Assembly (NCBI RefSeq): GCF_014385095.1
Contig: NZ_JACRTC010000011.1
Coordinates: 1 to 44,488, forward strand
Length of the DNA: 44,488 nt
Direction of reading: 5' to 3'
Origin: Zongyangia hominis
GTDB lineage: Bacteria > Bacillota > Clostridia > Oscillospirales > Ruminococcaceae
The notes below the pieces were generated by a model. That model saw only the letters and a list, made by a program, of their open reading frames with translations, was not told the origin of the DNA and did not search any database. How positions within the stretch are numbered: position 1 is the stretch's first letter; every line of letters begins with the position of its first letter. Of this stretch, positions 1 to 7,673 are shown one piece after another. Position numbers and translations under genes: made by a program.

Positions 1-116
<116 letters not shown>

Positions 117-124
117 TCTTCTTT

Positions 125-158
125 GAAGAGCGGAATGATTTTCATTCCGCTCTTTTTT
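125..158 (+). terminator. Intrinsic terminator of the rRNA operon
   Basis: A GAGCGGAATGA / TCATTCCGCTC hairpin is followed by a run of T, immediately after the 5S gene. It is the expected end of an rRNA transcript. The next ~170 bases hold no supportable gene. Confidence 0.9.
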
Positions 159-327
159 CGGAGATATTTGCCTTCTCCATATGGAAACGAAAGAGCCCGT
201 GTAAATTTGGAGCGGGCCCGTTTTTCCGTTTGGGGGGTCTCCGACAATGGGTTCGGAAGTATTGGGCGTGATTTTTTGAGATATCACCATGAACAGGGAA
301 AAAAGTAGAAAACTAGAAAAATAAGCG

Positions 328-357
328 TTTACAAGGAACGTTTGTTTGTGTTATGAT
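328..357 (+). promoter_or_regulatory. lexA promoter (sigma-A type)
   Basis: TTTACA (328-333) and TATGAT (352-357) are separated by 18 bp. The predicted transcript starts about 30 nt before the lexA start codon. The SOS box lies within the spacer, so LexA binding would block RNA polymerase. Confidence 0.75.
335..348. promoter_or_regulatory. LexA/SOS box
   Basis: GGAACGTTTGTTTG fits the Firmicutes SOS-box pattern CGAAC-N4-GTTCG, with a perfect GAAC-N4-GTT core and mismatches at the outer positions. Its place between the -35 and -10 of lexA supports autoregulation, which is the rule for this family. Confidence 0.7.
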
Positions 358-393
358 AGACATAGTAAGTGAGTGTAGAAAGGCTGATGCAAC

Positions 394-1005
394 ATGCATG
401 CTACGATAGACTTTGAACAGGAGATTCTCCGCTATCTCAAAGAGCACAGCGGCGATGATATTCCCCCCACGGTCCGTGAGATCGCGGCGGGGGTGGGCAT
501 CCGCTCTACATCCACAGTCCATAAGTATTTGGGTATTTTGGAGGATAAAGGCTACATCACCAAAAAGGACGGACTTAACCGGACCATCAAGCTGACTGAC
601 CGCAGCGGTGATCAGCGCCGGATTCCCATTATCGGTACCGTAACGGCCGGCAGCCCCATTCTGGCCTATGAAGAGGTGCTGGGTTACCTCCCCTGCGTCC
701 GAAAGGACCTCAGGGAGCTCTATGCGCTGCGCGTCAAGGGCGAAAGCATGATCAAGGTGGGAATTCTTGACGGCGACCTGGTCATTGTCAGGCGGGCCCA
801 AACTGCGGAAAACGGGGAGATTGTCGTGGCACTCATTGACGACGAGGCTACGGTCAAACGCTTTTATAAGGAAAACGGCGGATACCGCCTCCAACCGGAG
901 AACGATACCATGGCCCCCATCTATACTGATCATGTCCAAATTTTGGGCAAGGTGATCTCCTCGGTTCGTTTCTATGAGGAGTATTTAGAAGAGAATATGC
1001 TTTAA
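394..1005 (+). CDS. lexA: LexA repressor, SOS response regulator
   Basis: A 203-residue protein of normal LexA length. Residues 1-65 form the winged helix DNA-binding domain, with recognition helix region around IRSTSTVHKYL. Residues ~75-200 form the S24 self-cleavage domain. The Ala85-Gly86 scissile bond (TAGSP), the nucleophile Ser118 (GESM) and the general base Lys155 (ATVKRF) are all present, so RecA-stimulated autocleavage should work. An AGAAAGG ribosome site precedes the ATG. An SOS box sits in its own promoter, and a strong hairpin terminator makes it monocistronic. The convergent neighbour is exodeoxyribonuclease III, another DNA repair gene. Nothing is unusual in the protein. Confidence 0.97.
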   Translation: MHATIDFEQEILRYLKEHSGDDIPPTVREIAAGVGIRSTSTVHKYLGILEDKGYITKKDGLNRTIKLTDRSGDQRRIPIIGTVTAGSPILAYEEVLGYLPCVRKDLRELYALRVKGESMIKVGILDGDLVIVRRAQTAENGEIVVALIDDEATVKRFYKENGGYRLQPENDTMAPIYTDHVQILGKVISSVRFYEEYLEENML

Positions 1006-1015
1006 CTTAGCGCAA

Positions 1016-1051
1016 AAGAAGCCAGATGGCAAGGCCATCTGGCTTCTTTTT
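1016..1051. terminator. Bidirectional terminator between lexA and exodeoxyribonuclease III
   Basis: AAGAAGCCAGATGGC and GCCATCTGGCTTCTT pair as a near-perfect ~15-bp stem, with A-rich and T-rich flanks. It can end the lexA transcript and the convergent gene. Confidence 0.88.
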
Positions 1052-1096
1052 ATGTCCATGCTTACGGGAACTCCTTATATCGAAGGCCCTGGTTTT

Positions 1097-1864
1097 TTAC
1101 AGTTTGATGGGATCTTGGAGCAATAGGCCGACTGGGCAGTGATCGCTTCCCATCACATCAGCGTAGATGAGGCTGTCCTCCATCTGCGCCTTTATCTTTT
1201 CGGAGACTAAAAAGTAGTCGATGCGCCACCCGGCGTTATTTTCTCGGGCGTGGAACATATAGGACCACCAAGAATAGGCCCCGGTTTTGTCGGGATAAAA
1301 ATGGCGGAAGGAGTCCACAAATCCGCTGCTTAAGAGAGCGGTCATTTTCTGGCGCTCTTCTTTGGTAAAGCCTGCGTTGCCGCCGTTGGTCTTGTAGTTT
1401 TTTAGGTCGATCTCCTCGTGAGCCACATTCATGTCCCCGCAGATGATGACCGGCTTTTTCTTATCCAAGGCGGTGACATAGTCGCGGAAGGCGTCTTCCC
1501 ACGCCATCCGGTAGTCGAGGCGGGTGAGACCCCGCTGGGCATTGGGAGTGTAGACGTTGACGAGGGTGAAGCCGCCGAACTCGGCGGTGATGACCCGCCC
1601 CTCGCTGTCGTGTTCGGGGAGGCCCAGGCCGTAGGTCACGTTTACAGACTCCTGGCGGCAGAAGACCGCCGTGCCGGAGTAGCCCTTTTTCTCGGCGCTG
1701 TTCCAGTACTGATGATAGCCGGCTAGGTCGATATCCGCCTGCCCCTGCTGCATTTTGGTCTCCTGGACGCAGAAAATGTCGGCGTCTATTTGTTGGAAAA
1801 ATTCGAGAAAGCCCTTGCCCAAGCAGGCGCGCAGGCCGTTGACGTTCCAAGAAATGAGTTTCAT
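1097..1864 (-). CDS. exoA: Exodeoxyribonuclease III (AP endonuclease, ExoA/Xth family)
   Basis: A 255-residue Mg-dependent exonuclease III / class II AP endonuclease that incises abasic sites in base excision repair. The signature blocks are all visible: MKLISWNVNG with Asn7, VQETKMQ with Glu35, CGDMNVAHEEIDL with Asp144 and Asn146, and the C-terminal MGSDHCPVGL with Asp241-His242. I start at MKLISWNVNG because it is the family N-terminus and has an AGAAAGGA ribosome site. The reading frame is open another 54 codons upstream, but that part looks non-coding. The ~250 bases upstream, up to the pilT end, are GC-rich and hold no recognisable gene. Confidence 0.96.
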   Translation of the reverse strand: MKLISWNVNGLRACLGKGFLEFFQQIDADIFCVQETKMQQGQADIDLAGYHQYWNSAEKKGYSGTAVFCRQESVNVTYGLGLPEHDSEGRVITAEFGGFTLVNVYTPNAQRGLTRLDYRMAWEDAFRDYVTALDKKKPVIICGDMNVAHEEIDLKNYKTNGGNAGFTKEERQKMTALLSSGFVDSFRHFYPDKTGAYSWWSYMFHARENNAGWRIDYFLVSEKIKAQMEDSLIYADVMGSDHCPVGLLLQDPIKL

Positions 1865-2112
1865 AGAGGGATTCCTTTCTGTGGTTTTACAAATTGCTCC
1901 CATAGGCGGGAAAACATGGCGACACCCCCCGCAATTTCTGTGGCATATGGAGCGGCGGGGGAGAGGGAGCGGCGGATCGCCAAAAGCTCTAGTATAGGCC
2001 ACCCCGCCGGATGTTTTGCGGGCCATGCGCGCAGGGGGATCGCCGCCCCCTCCACGCGCGGCATTTTCCGTAGCGCCGCCGCGCTATTGGCGGCGGGAAA
2101 GGCGCTCTTATG

Positions 2113-3195
2113 TTAAAACTTCGCGCCGGCGGCGGTCAGCTTTTTGAGCATGGTGTCGGGATTTGTTGCATACTGCAATGCGTGATGGGCGGAGATCGTC
2201 CCCTTTTTATAAAGCTCCAACAGGCTTCCATCCATGGTGCACATACCCTCCCCGGCGGAGGAATAGAGTACCGTGTCGATCTGATGGATTTTGGATTCTC
2301 TGATCATGTTGCGGATGGCGCTGTTGAGGAACATGACTTCAAAGGCGGGGACAATCTTCCCATCGGTGGTGGGGATGAGCTGCTGGGAGACGACCGCCTG
2401 GAGCACCATGGCCAGCTGGGTGCGGATTTGCTGCTGTTGGGAAGAGGGGAAGGCGTCAATGATGCGGTCGATGGTATTGGCCGCTCCCACGGTGTGCAGG
2501 GTGGAGATGACCAGATGGCCGGTCTCCGCCGCGGTCATGGCGGTGCGGATGGTCTCATAGTCCCGCATTTCGCCCAATAGGATCACGTCGGGCGCTTGGC
2601 GCAGCGCCGCCCGCAAAGCCGCGTCATAGCTGACGGTGTCGGAGGAAATTTCCCGCTGGCTCACTACGCTTTTTTTATGGCGGTGGAGATATTCAATGGG
2701 GTCCTCCAAGGTGATGATGTGGGCGTTGCGGTTTTGGTTGATGGCCTCGATGATACAGGCCAAAGTCGTCGTTTTGCCGCTGCCTGCGGGCCCGGTGACC
2801 AGTACGAAGCCCTTCGAGCGCTCCGCGATGCTCATCACCGCGTCGGGAATGCCCAGGGTGCGGGAGTCGGGCAAGGTGAAGGTGACCACCCGGATGACGG
2901 CGGAGAGAGAACCGCGCTGTTTAAAGGTACAGACGCGGAAGCGGGAGAGGCCCGGAATGGAAAAAGAAAAGTCGTCGTCGCCGCAATCCAGCAGATGGTC
3001 GGGACTGCGGTGATCGGCGGCCTCATAGAGCCCAAAGATGATCTCCTGGCTGCGCTCAGGGAGGATGCGTTCCTCGTTCTGAGGAAGGATGGCGCCGTTG
3101 ATTTTATAGGAGACGGGCATGCCGCAGACAATGAAAATGTCGGAGGCGCCCTGTTCCACCGCCGAGCGGAGCATGGAGAGAAGGAGTTCGTTCAT
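2113..3195 (-). CDS. pilT: PilT-type twitching motility ATPase
   Basis: A 360-residue hexameric ATPase of the PilT/GspE superfamily that powers pilus retraction at the inner face of the membrane. Visible motifs are Walker A GPAGSGKT (135-142), the Asp box ITLEDPIEY (161-169), Walker B region ILLGEMRDYETI (205-216), and the PilT-specific C-terminal motif AIRNMIRE (293-300, usually AIRNLIRE). The last motif separates PilT from the extension ATPase PilB. The ribosome site is GGAAGG. It is the last gene of a minus-strand operon encoding pilin-like and GspF-like proteins. No PilB is present in the window. Confidence 0.93.
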   Translation of the reverse strand: MNELLLSMLRSAVEQGASDIFIVCGMPVSYKINGAILPQNEERILPERSQEIIFGLYEAADHRSPDHLLDCGDDDFSFSIPGLSRFRVCTFKQRGSLSAVIRVVTFTLPDSRTLGIPDAVMSIAERSKGFVLVTGPAGSGKTTTLACIIEAINQNRNAHIITLEDPIEYLHRHKKSVVSQREISSDTVSYDAALRAALRQAPDVILLGEMRDYETIRTAMTAAETGHLVISTLHTVGAANTIDRIIDAFPSSQQQQIRTQLAMVLQAVVSQQLIPTTDGKIVPAFEVMFLNSAIRNMIRESKIHQIDTVLYSSAGEGMCTMDGSLLELYKKGTISAHHALQYATNPDTMLKKLTAAGAKF

Positions 3196-3214
3196 GGTGC
3201 GTCACCTTCCTTTC

Positions 3215-3724
3215 TTACTTAGACGGGCGCTGATCGCCCGGGTCCCAAAGTTGCATTTCATCGGAATCCCCCTCTTCGTCGGCGCGCTGCTGCCAGGAGA
3301 GGATGCGATAGCAGCGCCCCTCGGCATCAGGGGGGACAATTTCCAGAATTACGTCCAGGTGCTGGTTTTCTCCCAGCGGGACGCTGTAATAGATGCGGGA
3401 GCCATCCACCGTAAAGGGCATCCCGCTACAAAAGCACAGGGAATCAGCCGCCGCCTGATAGTAGGCGTCCATACCCCCGCCCGAGGTTTCCCAGGCGCTT
3501 TGCAGATTCTGGTTGGCTCCCGAAAGGACCCGCTCGGCCTGCCCATCGGCGGCGTAGTAGTCGGTGACGCTCTGGGCCGTGCGCCGGGTCAGGTTCCAAT
3601 CGGCGCTCGACGAAACCAAGGAGAGAACCGCAAAGGTGGTCAGGCAGAGGATGACAAAGACCATGAGAATCGACGAGCCGCCCAGCGCCAGGCTGGGCGC
3701 GTTCCGGTTTTGTTCTCGCGCCAA
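3215..3724 (-). CDS. Pilus-associated membrane protein (PilX-like position)
   Basis: A 169-residue protein with one N-terminal membrane segment (about residues 13-38, ILMVFVILCLTTFAVLSLV) and a soluble C-terminal domain containing paired cysteines (CFCSG). The start is a TTG, decided by an AAGGAGG site 7 nt upstream. It lies 19 bp before pilT in the same operon. Size, topology and position resemble minor pilin or PilX-type proteins. No canonical prepilin peptidase site is seen, because the residue before the hydrophobic stretch is not the usual G followed by FTxxE. The function is inferred from context only. Confidence 0.75.
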   Translation of the reverse strand: MAREQNRNAPSLALGGSSILMVFVILCLTTFAVLSLVSSSADWNLTRRTAQSVTDYYAADGQAERVLSGANQNLQSAWETSGGGMDAYYQAAADSLCFCSGMPFTVDGSRIYYSVPLGENQHLDVILEIVPPDAEGRCYRILSWQQRADEEGDSDEMQLWDPGDQRPSK

Positions 3725-3780
3725 AGCGAAGCCTCCTTTCTGCCGTTGTGTGACGCCCGGTTTTCACGGACGGACTGTAT

Positions 3781-4194
3781 TTACAAGTACTTAGCCGCTT
3801 CCAGGGAATAAATGGGTTCTTCCTCCCCCACCCGGGATACGGCGATCTGGGCGGTGAAGAGATCCCCAGTCTGGACGGGGGTCACCCGCAGGCAGTAGAC
3901 AGCCCCCTCTTGGGACGTGCTGCGCCACTCGCCGTCGTAGTAGAGGAGCGTGTCCTCCCCGTCGCTTTGGGCGTGATCGAGAAGCTCCGCGAATCCAGCG
4001 CCCTCGGCCTTGACGCACTCGGCGGCGCTTTGGGCCCGGAGAACGGCGGCGTTGAGATCGGAGCTTTTCACGCTCACCGCGTGGGCCTGGGCAAACAGGC
4101 TGACGCACACGGCGGCGGCCAGGGAGAAAAACAGGATGACGAAGATCATCTCCAGCAGAAAGAGGCTGGACTTGGAGGAAGTGCGCCGCTGCAT
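3781..4194 (-). CDS. Prepilin-like protein (type II secretion/type IV pilus minor pilin)
   Basis: A 137-residue protein whose N-terminus, KSSLFLLEMIFVILFFSLAA, mirrors the class III signal GFTLxE followed by a hydrophobic helix, including the conserved glutamate at mature position 5. The residue at the cleavage position is Ser rather than Gly. The helix continues into a heptad-like stretch, then a small C-terminal domain. The ribosome site AAGGAG lies 6 nt before the ATG. Operon position between the DUF4860 and PilX-like genes supports a minor pilin. The peptidase that would process it is not in this window. Confidence 0.75.
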   Translation of the reverse strand: MQRRTSSKSSLFLLEMIFVILFFSLAAAVCVSLFAQAHAVSVKSSDLNAAVLRAQSAAECVKAEGAGFAELLDHAQSDGEDTLLYYDGEWRSTSQEGAVYCLRVTPVQTGDLFTAQIAVSRVGEEEPIYSLEAAKYL

Positions 4195-4250
4195 AGAAAG
4201 CTCCTTTCTCTATTTTTTACAAATAGTATTAAACTATTGGGAAAATACAA

Positions 4251-4733
4251 TTAGGTTTGAGAACGGGGGGAGAGAATGAGTTCCTCCCGGCTGCCGTCGG
4301 TTCCAGTGAGGGCAACGCGGAGGAGGCGGTCCTCCTGGGAGAAGGTGAGCGCGCCGATATCGGTGATCACCGCGCCGCTTTCGGGGGAGAGGGCGTGGCC
4401 CCGCTCCACCATCAGTTCCCGAAGGGTGCCCTCATAGCCGTAGATGTAGGTTTCATAGGTAACCCCCGCCTCCTCCTTGGAGAGGATGAGGGCGGGGACG
4501 CCGTCCAACTCGCCCAAAGAGAGGGAGCCGCTCGCATCGCTGTGGCGGGTCTTGCTGGCGATGTAAGCGAGCGTCGTCTGGGAGGTAAAATTGCGCTCCA
4601 TCCGGTCGGTGGAGGAGCGGTAGACGTCCACCCCAAAGAGGAGCACCAAAAGGGAGGAGACCACAAAGACGGCAAAGAGGGCCACGGTGAAGAAAAAGTC
4701 GGTCATATGCTTTTGCTGGGTCATGCGCATCAT
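4251..4733 (-). CDS. DUF4860 family protein of a pilus operon
   Basis: A 160-residue protein with a single membrane helix at about residues 11-34 (DFFFTVALFAVFVVSSLLVLLFG) and an extracytoplasmic domain. The pattern of YIASKTRH, GELDGVPALIL, an ETYIYGYEGTLREL strand and the terminal LRVALTGTDG/LILSPRS matches what I recall of DUF4860, a Clostridia family found next to pilin-like genes. GGAGGGG lies 7 nt before the first ATG, which fixes the start. The ~160 bases between it and the next upstream gene show no gene. It probably forms part of the pilus or pseudopilus. No biochemical role is known to me. Confidence 0.78.
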   Translation of the reverse strand: MMRMTQQKHMTDFFFTVALFAVFVVSSLLVLLFGVDVYRSSTDRMERNFTSQTTLAYIASKTRHSDASGSLSLGELDGVPALILSKEEAGVTYETYIYGYEGTLRELMVERGHALSPESGAVITDIGALTFSQEDRLLRVALTGTDGSREELILSPRSQT

Positions 4734-4895
4734 GGGCTGTCCCCTCCTTTCTCCCTGTGATCGTACCTTGCTGCAAGCTGCTTTCTGTGAGCCGCCTTCT
4801 CTTGGGCGCCGCTTTTTCCCGGGTATGGTTCCTTCTAGGTGGGAATTTCCCGCTCCGTTCTTTCACAGGCGTCTCTACCTGGATTTTGCCCCCCG

Positions 4896-5237
4896 CTAGC
4901 CGGCGTCGGGGTGCTTGGGATAGACGGAAATATCGGGCATCAGGTTGGAGGCGAAACTCTCGTAATGGACGATGTAGTCGTCGCTGACCTGGACGCCGTA
5001 GTGCTCTTTGAGATAGGAAAGGCTCTGGGGATAGGCCCCCTCCACCGCATAGCAGTGGACCGCCGCGCGGCGGATGCTCTCTTCCGTGGAGCGCAGCGCC
5101 TCCTGTCCGGCGGACTGGGAAACGCCCTGCAACCCCCAGAAGAAAAGTCCCAATAGGGCGGCAAACAGGCACACCGGCAGCAGAATGGCCCGCGCCATCC
5201 CGCCGCCCCGCTTTCTGCTCAGCAGATGTTTCTTCAT
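4896..5237 (-). CDS. Small pilin-like membrane protein
   Basis: A 113-residue protein with a basic N-terminus (KKHLLSRKRGGG), one membrane helix at about residues 15-36, and a short extracytoplasmic tail containing AVHCYAVEGAYPQSLSYLKEHYGV, which resembles the loop following the pilin helix in pseudopilins. The ribosome site is weak. MARAILL, 13 codons downstream behind a GGGGCGGCGGG stretch, is an alternative start. It sits between the GspF-like and DUF4860 genes on the same strand. A role as a structural or assembly subunit is inferred. Confidence 0.7.
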   Translation of the reverse strand: MKKHLLSRKRGGGMARAILLPVCLFAALLGLFFWGLQGVSQSAGQEALRSTEESIRRAAVHCYAVEGAYPQSLSYLKEHYGVQVSDDYIVHYESFASNLMPDISVYPKHPDAG

Positions 5238-5267
5238 GGCCTTCGCCGCCCTTTCGTTATCGTTTGT

Positions 5268-6341
5268 TTAGCCGATGGAGGACATGATGCTCATCAGCGG
5301 CAGCATCACCGACAGGAGAATCATCCCCACGATGATGGAGAGAACGGCCACCAGAGTGGGTTCCAGCAGGGAGATGGCACGGCCCATCCGCTCGTCCACC
5401 TCGTCCTCATACCGGCGGGCGATGTCGGCCATCACCTTGTCCAAGGCCCCGGCCTGAAAGCCCACGCGGAGCATCCGGGCATTGACGCCGGAAAAAATCT
5501 CGGTGTCCTGTACCGCCTGGGAGAAGGTGACGCCCTCCTTCATCAGCGCCCCGCACCGCTCGATTTTGTCCCGCATGGCTTCGTCGTCCACCAGCTGATA
5601 GGCCATGTCCAGGGATTCCTGGGTGTCCAGGCCGCTTTGGAGCATGAGAGCCATGGCGTTGGCGAAGCGCCCCGCGGCCACGGTGGCGGCAAAACGTTTG
5701 GTAGCAAAGCCGCGGGTGTAGATTTTATGAAGGAAAGCCCCGCTCCAGCGGGTGTTCCTAAGAATGAGATAGGCCATGGCGATGACGGCGATGACGCCCA
5801 GGATCAGTGCGCCGTACCGGGCGAGGGCGGTGCCGAAGTTTAAAAGCCCCTGGGCCAGCGGGCTGAGGGTGGCGCCCAGGCGGGAGAGGACGTCGGAGAA
5901 GATGGGCAGCACCTTGGTGATGAGTACCACGATGACCACCGCCATCATGACGATCATCACAGCCGGGTAAGCCACCGCGTTTTTGATGGTGCGGGACAGA
6001 TATTCGTCCCGCTCGTAGTAGCTGCTTAAGGACGCGGTGACGTCGTCGAGACGGCCGGTCTTTTCGCCGATTTCCACCATGTCCACCATATATTTGGGAA
6101 AGGCCCCCGAGGCGCGCAGCGCCGCAAAGAGGGGCTCGCCCATGTCCACCTGGGCGGCAATGCCGGAGATGAGCTTTTTTCCCTTGGCGTCCTGGATGTC
6201 GTCCCGCAGAATGCCAAGGCCCTCGGCGGCGGGAATCCCCGCCCGGAGCATCAGGGAAAGCTGGGAGCAAAAGGCTGCGATATCGCTGGAACTGAGCTGC
6301 TCCTTTTTGGATTGTTTGACTTGTTCTGCGTTTTCTGCCAT
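5268..6341 (-). CDS. pilC: Type II secretion F family / PilC-like platform protein
   Basis: A 357-residue polytopic membrane protein with two T2SSF domains. Each begins with the FCSQLSLMLRAGIPAAEGLGIL type motif (residues ~23-45) and its second copy FANAMALMLQSGLDTQESL (~225-245). Membrane helices lie at ~110-160, ~165-190 and the C-terminal LEPTLVAVLSIIVGMILLSVMLP. It is the inner-membrane platform on which a pilus or pseudopilus is built. I start at MAENAEQ because GAGGAGG lies 8 nt upstream. The 60 upstream codons of open frame are not family-like. It is followed by the small pilin-like gene after 30 bp. Confidence 0.9.
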   Translation of the reverse strand: MAENAEQVKQSKKEQLSSSDIAAFCSQLSLMLRAGIPAAEGLGILRDDIQDAKGKKLISGIAAQVDMGEPLFAALRASGAFPKYMVDMVEIGEKTGRLDDVTASLSSYYERDEYLSRTIKNAVAYPAVMIVMMAVVIVVLITKVLPIFSDVLSRLGATLSPLAQGLLNFGTALARYGALILGVIAVIAMAYLILRNTRWSGAFLHKIYTRGFATKRFAATVAAGRFANAMALMLQSGLDTQESLDMAYQLVDDEAMRDKIERCGALMKEGVTFSQAVQDTEIFSGVNARMLRVGFQAGALDKVMADIARRYEDEVDERMGRAISLLEPTLVAVLSIIVGMILLSVMLPLMSIMSSIG

Positions 6342-6438
6342 AAGATCGTCCTCCTCGTCAAGGTGAGGCCCGCCCCGCGGGCAAAAGTGGGGGCTATGGT
6401 CATGCTTCCCCGCAGCGTCACGAAGGACGCGGGAAGCG

Positions 6439-7401
6439 CTAGTAGATATAATTGGGGGTGTAGTTGTCGCCGTCGCCGATATATTTGAGAATTTCCGGGT
6501 TATCTTTGCCGCCGCTGGCAAAGGTGGGGTCCATCAACTTCCAGGACTTGCCGTCGAAGTAGATGACGCCGTCGATCCAGCCCTCCTCCTTGGAGTAGAC
6601 ATTGAGCCAGGAGTGGTAAACCTCCCCCGAATAGCCCACCACCAGCTTGGTGGGGATGGACTGGCTGCGGAGCATGGCGCACATGACGGCGGCATAGTCA
6701 AAGCAAATGCCCTGCCCGCTTGCCAACACCTCGTCCACTTGAGGCAGGTAGCCGGAAAGCCGCCCGTCCTCCACCTGTTTGGCCTTTTCGGTGTCGTAGG
6801 AGATGCTGTCGATACAGTAGTGATAAATGTTTTCGATGACGCCGATTTCATCGCCGGCAGTGGCGGCGAGCTGGGCGCCCTTTTGTACCGTTTGGCTCCC
6901 GGCGGAGAAATTGACGTACTGGTTGGGGTATAAAAAGGGAATAAATTCATTTTCCAGAGTCACATTGACGGTGGTAGAGAAAGCGGTGGCGTATTCCTTT
7001 CCTGAGACGTTTTCATACACGGTGACGGTGTAGGCGCCGTCCCCCTCGCTCAAGGGAAAGGTTTCATACGCCCCGTCGGAGTTTAAAGCGTAGGTATAAA
7101 TGGGGCTGCCGTCCTTCTGGGTGCGGAGCTTGACCTTCGGGTTTTCCCCCAGATACCGGATCATCAGGTAGCCCTGGGAGGCGTTGGAGGCGTCGATTTC
7201 CACCCTTTCGTTGCCCAAGACCTCCACGCCGGAAGCCGTGGGGGTCAGCACATTGGAGACGGCGGTTCCAGGCGGCTGACTCTGCTCCCCGGATGAGGAG
7301 GATGGCGGGGCCGATTTTTCCCCGCACCCGGCCAGAAATACCAGCAGAAGAGAGGCGAGCGCCAGGAGAAATGCCCGGGACGGGAATGGGACATTACACA
7401 T
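6439..7401 (-). CDS. Transglutaminase-like lipoprotein
   Basis: A 320-residue exported lipoprotein. The signal peptide ends in a lipobox LAGC with Cys26. A Ser/Pro-rich spacer follows, then a β-rich domain (60-150), then a transglutaminase-core domain with a complete Cys-His-Asp triad: Cys233 in GQGICFDYAAVM, His263 in YHSWLNVY and Asp291 in KLMDPTF. Such domains act as cysteine proteases, amidases or crosslinking enzymes; the substrate cannot be read from the sequence. GGAGG lies 10 nt before the ATG. It is the first gene of the minus-strand pilus cluster, 97 bp ahead of the GspF-like gene, so co-expression is likely. A surface-remodelling role for the pilus is only a guess. Confidence 0.88.
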   Translation of the reverse strand: MCNVPFPSRAFLLALASLLLVFLAGCGEKSAPPSSSSGEQSQPPGTAVSNVLTPTASGVEVLGNERVEIDASNASQGYLMIRYLGENPKVKLRTQKDGSPIYTYALNSDGAYETFPLSEGDGAYTVTVYENVSGKEYATAFSTTVNVTLENEFIPFLYPNQYVNFSAGSQTVQKGAQLAATAGDEIGVIENIYHYCIDSISYDTEKAKQVEDGRLSGYLPQVDEVLASGQGICFDYAAVMCAMLRSQSIPTKLVVGYSGEVYHSWLNVYSKEEGWIDGVIYFDGKSWKLMDPTFASGGKDNPEILKYIGDGDNYTPNYIY

Positions 7402-7446
7402 TGCCGGGACTCCTCCTTTTTCGCGTTGGGGCGCCGCGGCCCGAAG

Positions 7447-7491
7447 CGGTTTGTCCGCAATTTCCCGGGCAAACCGTATGCATTCATTATA
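7447..7491 (-). promoter_or_regulatory. Possible promoter -10 and leader inverted repeat for the pilus operon
   Basis: On the minus strand TATAAT (7486-7491) lies ~85 nt before the lipoprotein start codon, but no good -35 is visible. Just downstream, CGGTTTG and CAAACCG (7447-7453 / 7470-7476) form an inverted repeat in the predicted leader. Whether it is an operator or RNA hairpin is unknown. Confidence 0.35.
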
Positions 7492-7559
7492 GCCTGCCTG
7501 CTATAAAAAAGAAAGCAGAAATTTTGTTGGGCTCAGAGGCTTGATCAGGTTAGAATTTA

Positions 7560-7588
7560 TAGACAGAGTAAAAGAATGCTGATATAAT
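7560..7588 (+). promoter_or_regulatory. Promoter of the SARP regulator gene
   Basis: TAGACA (7560-7565) and TATAAT (7583-7588) have the optimal 17-bp spacing, ~80 nt upstream of the regulator start codon. It faces away from the pilus operon promoter, so the region is a divergent control region. Confidence 0.7.
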
Positions 7589-7673
7589 AAAAATGAAAAG
7601 TATGACTATGGACCATCAGCCATGAAAACGACGGGATGAAACGACGCGCTTGCCATGAGGGGAGATGATTGCA

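Noticed and set aside
2110..3811. Long plus-strand open frames opposite pilT and the pilus genes
   Set aside because: Antisense shadows of clear minus-strand genes, with GC-rich codon bias giving open frames.
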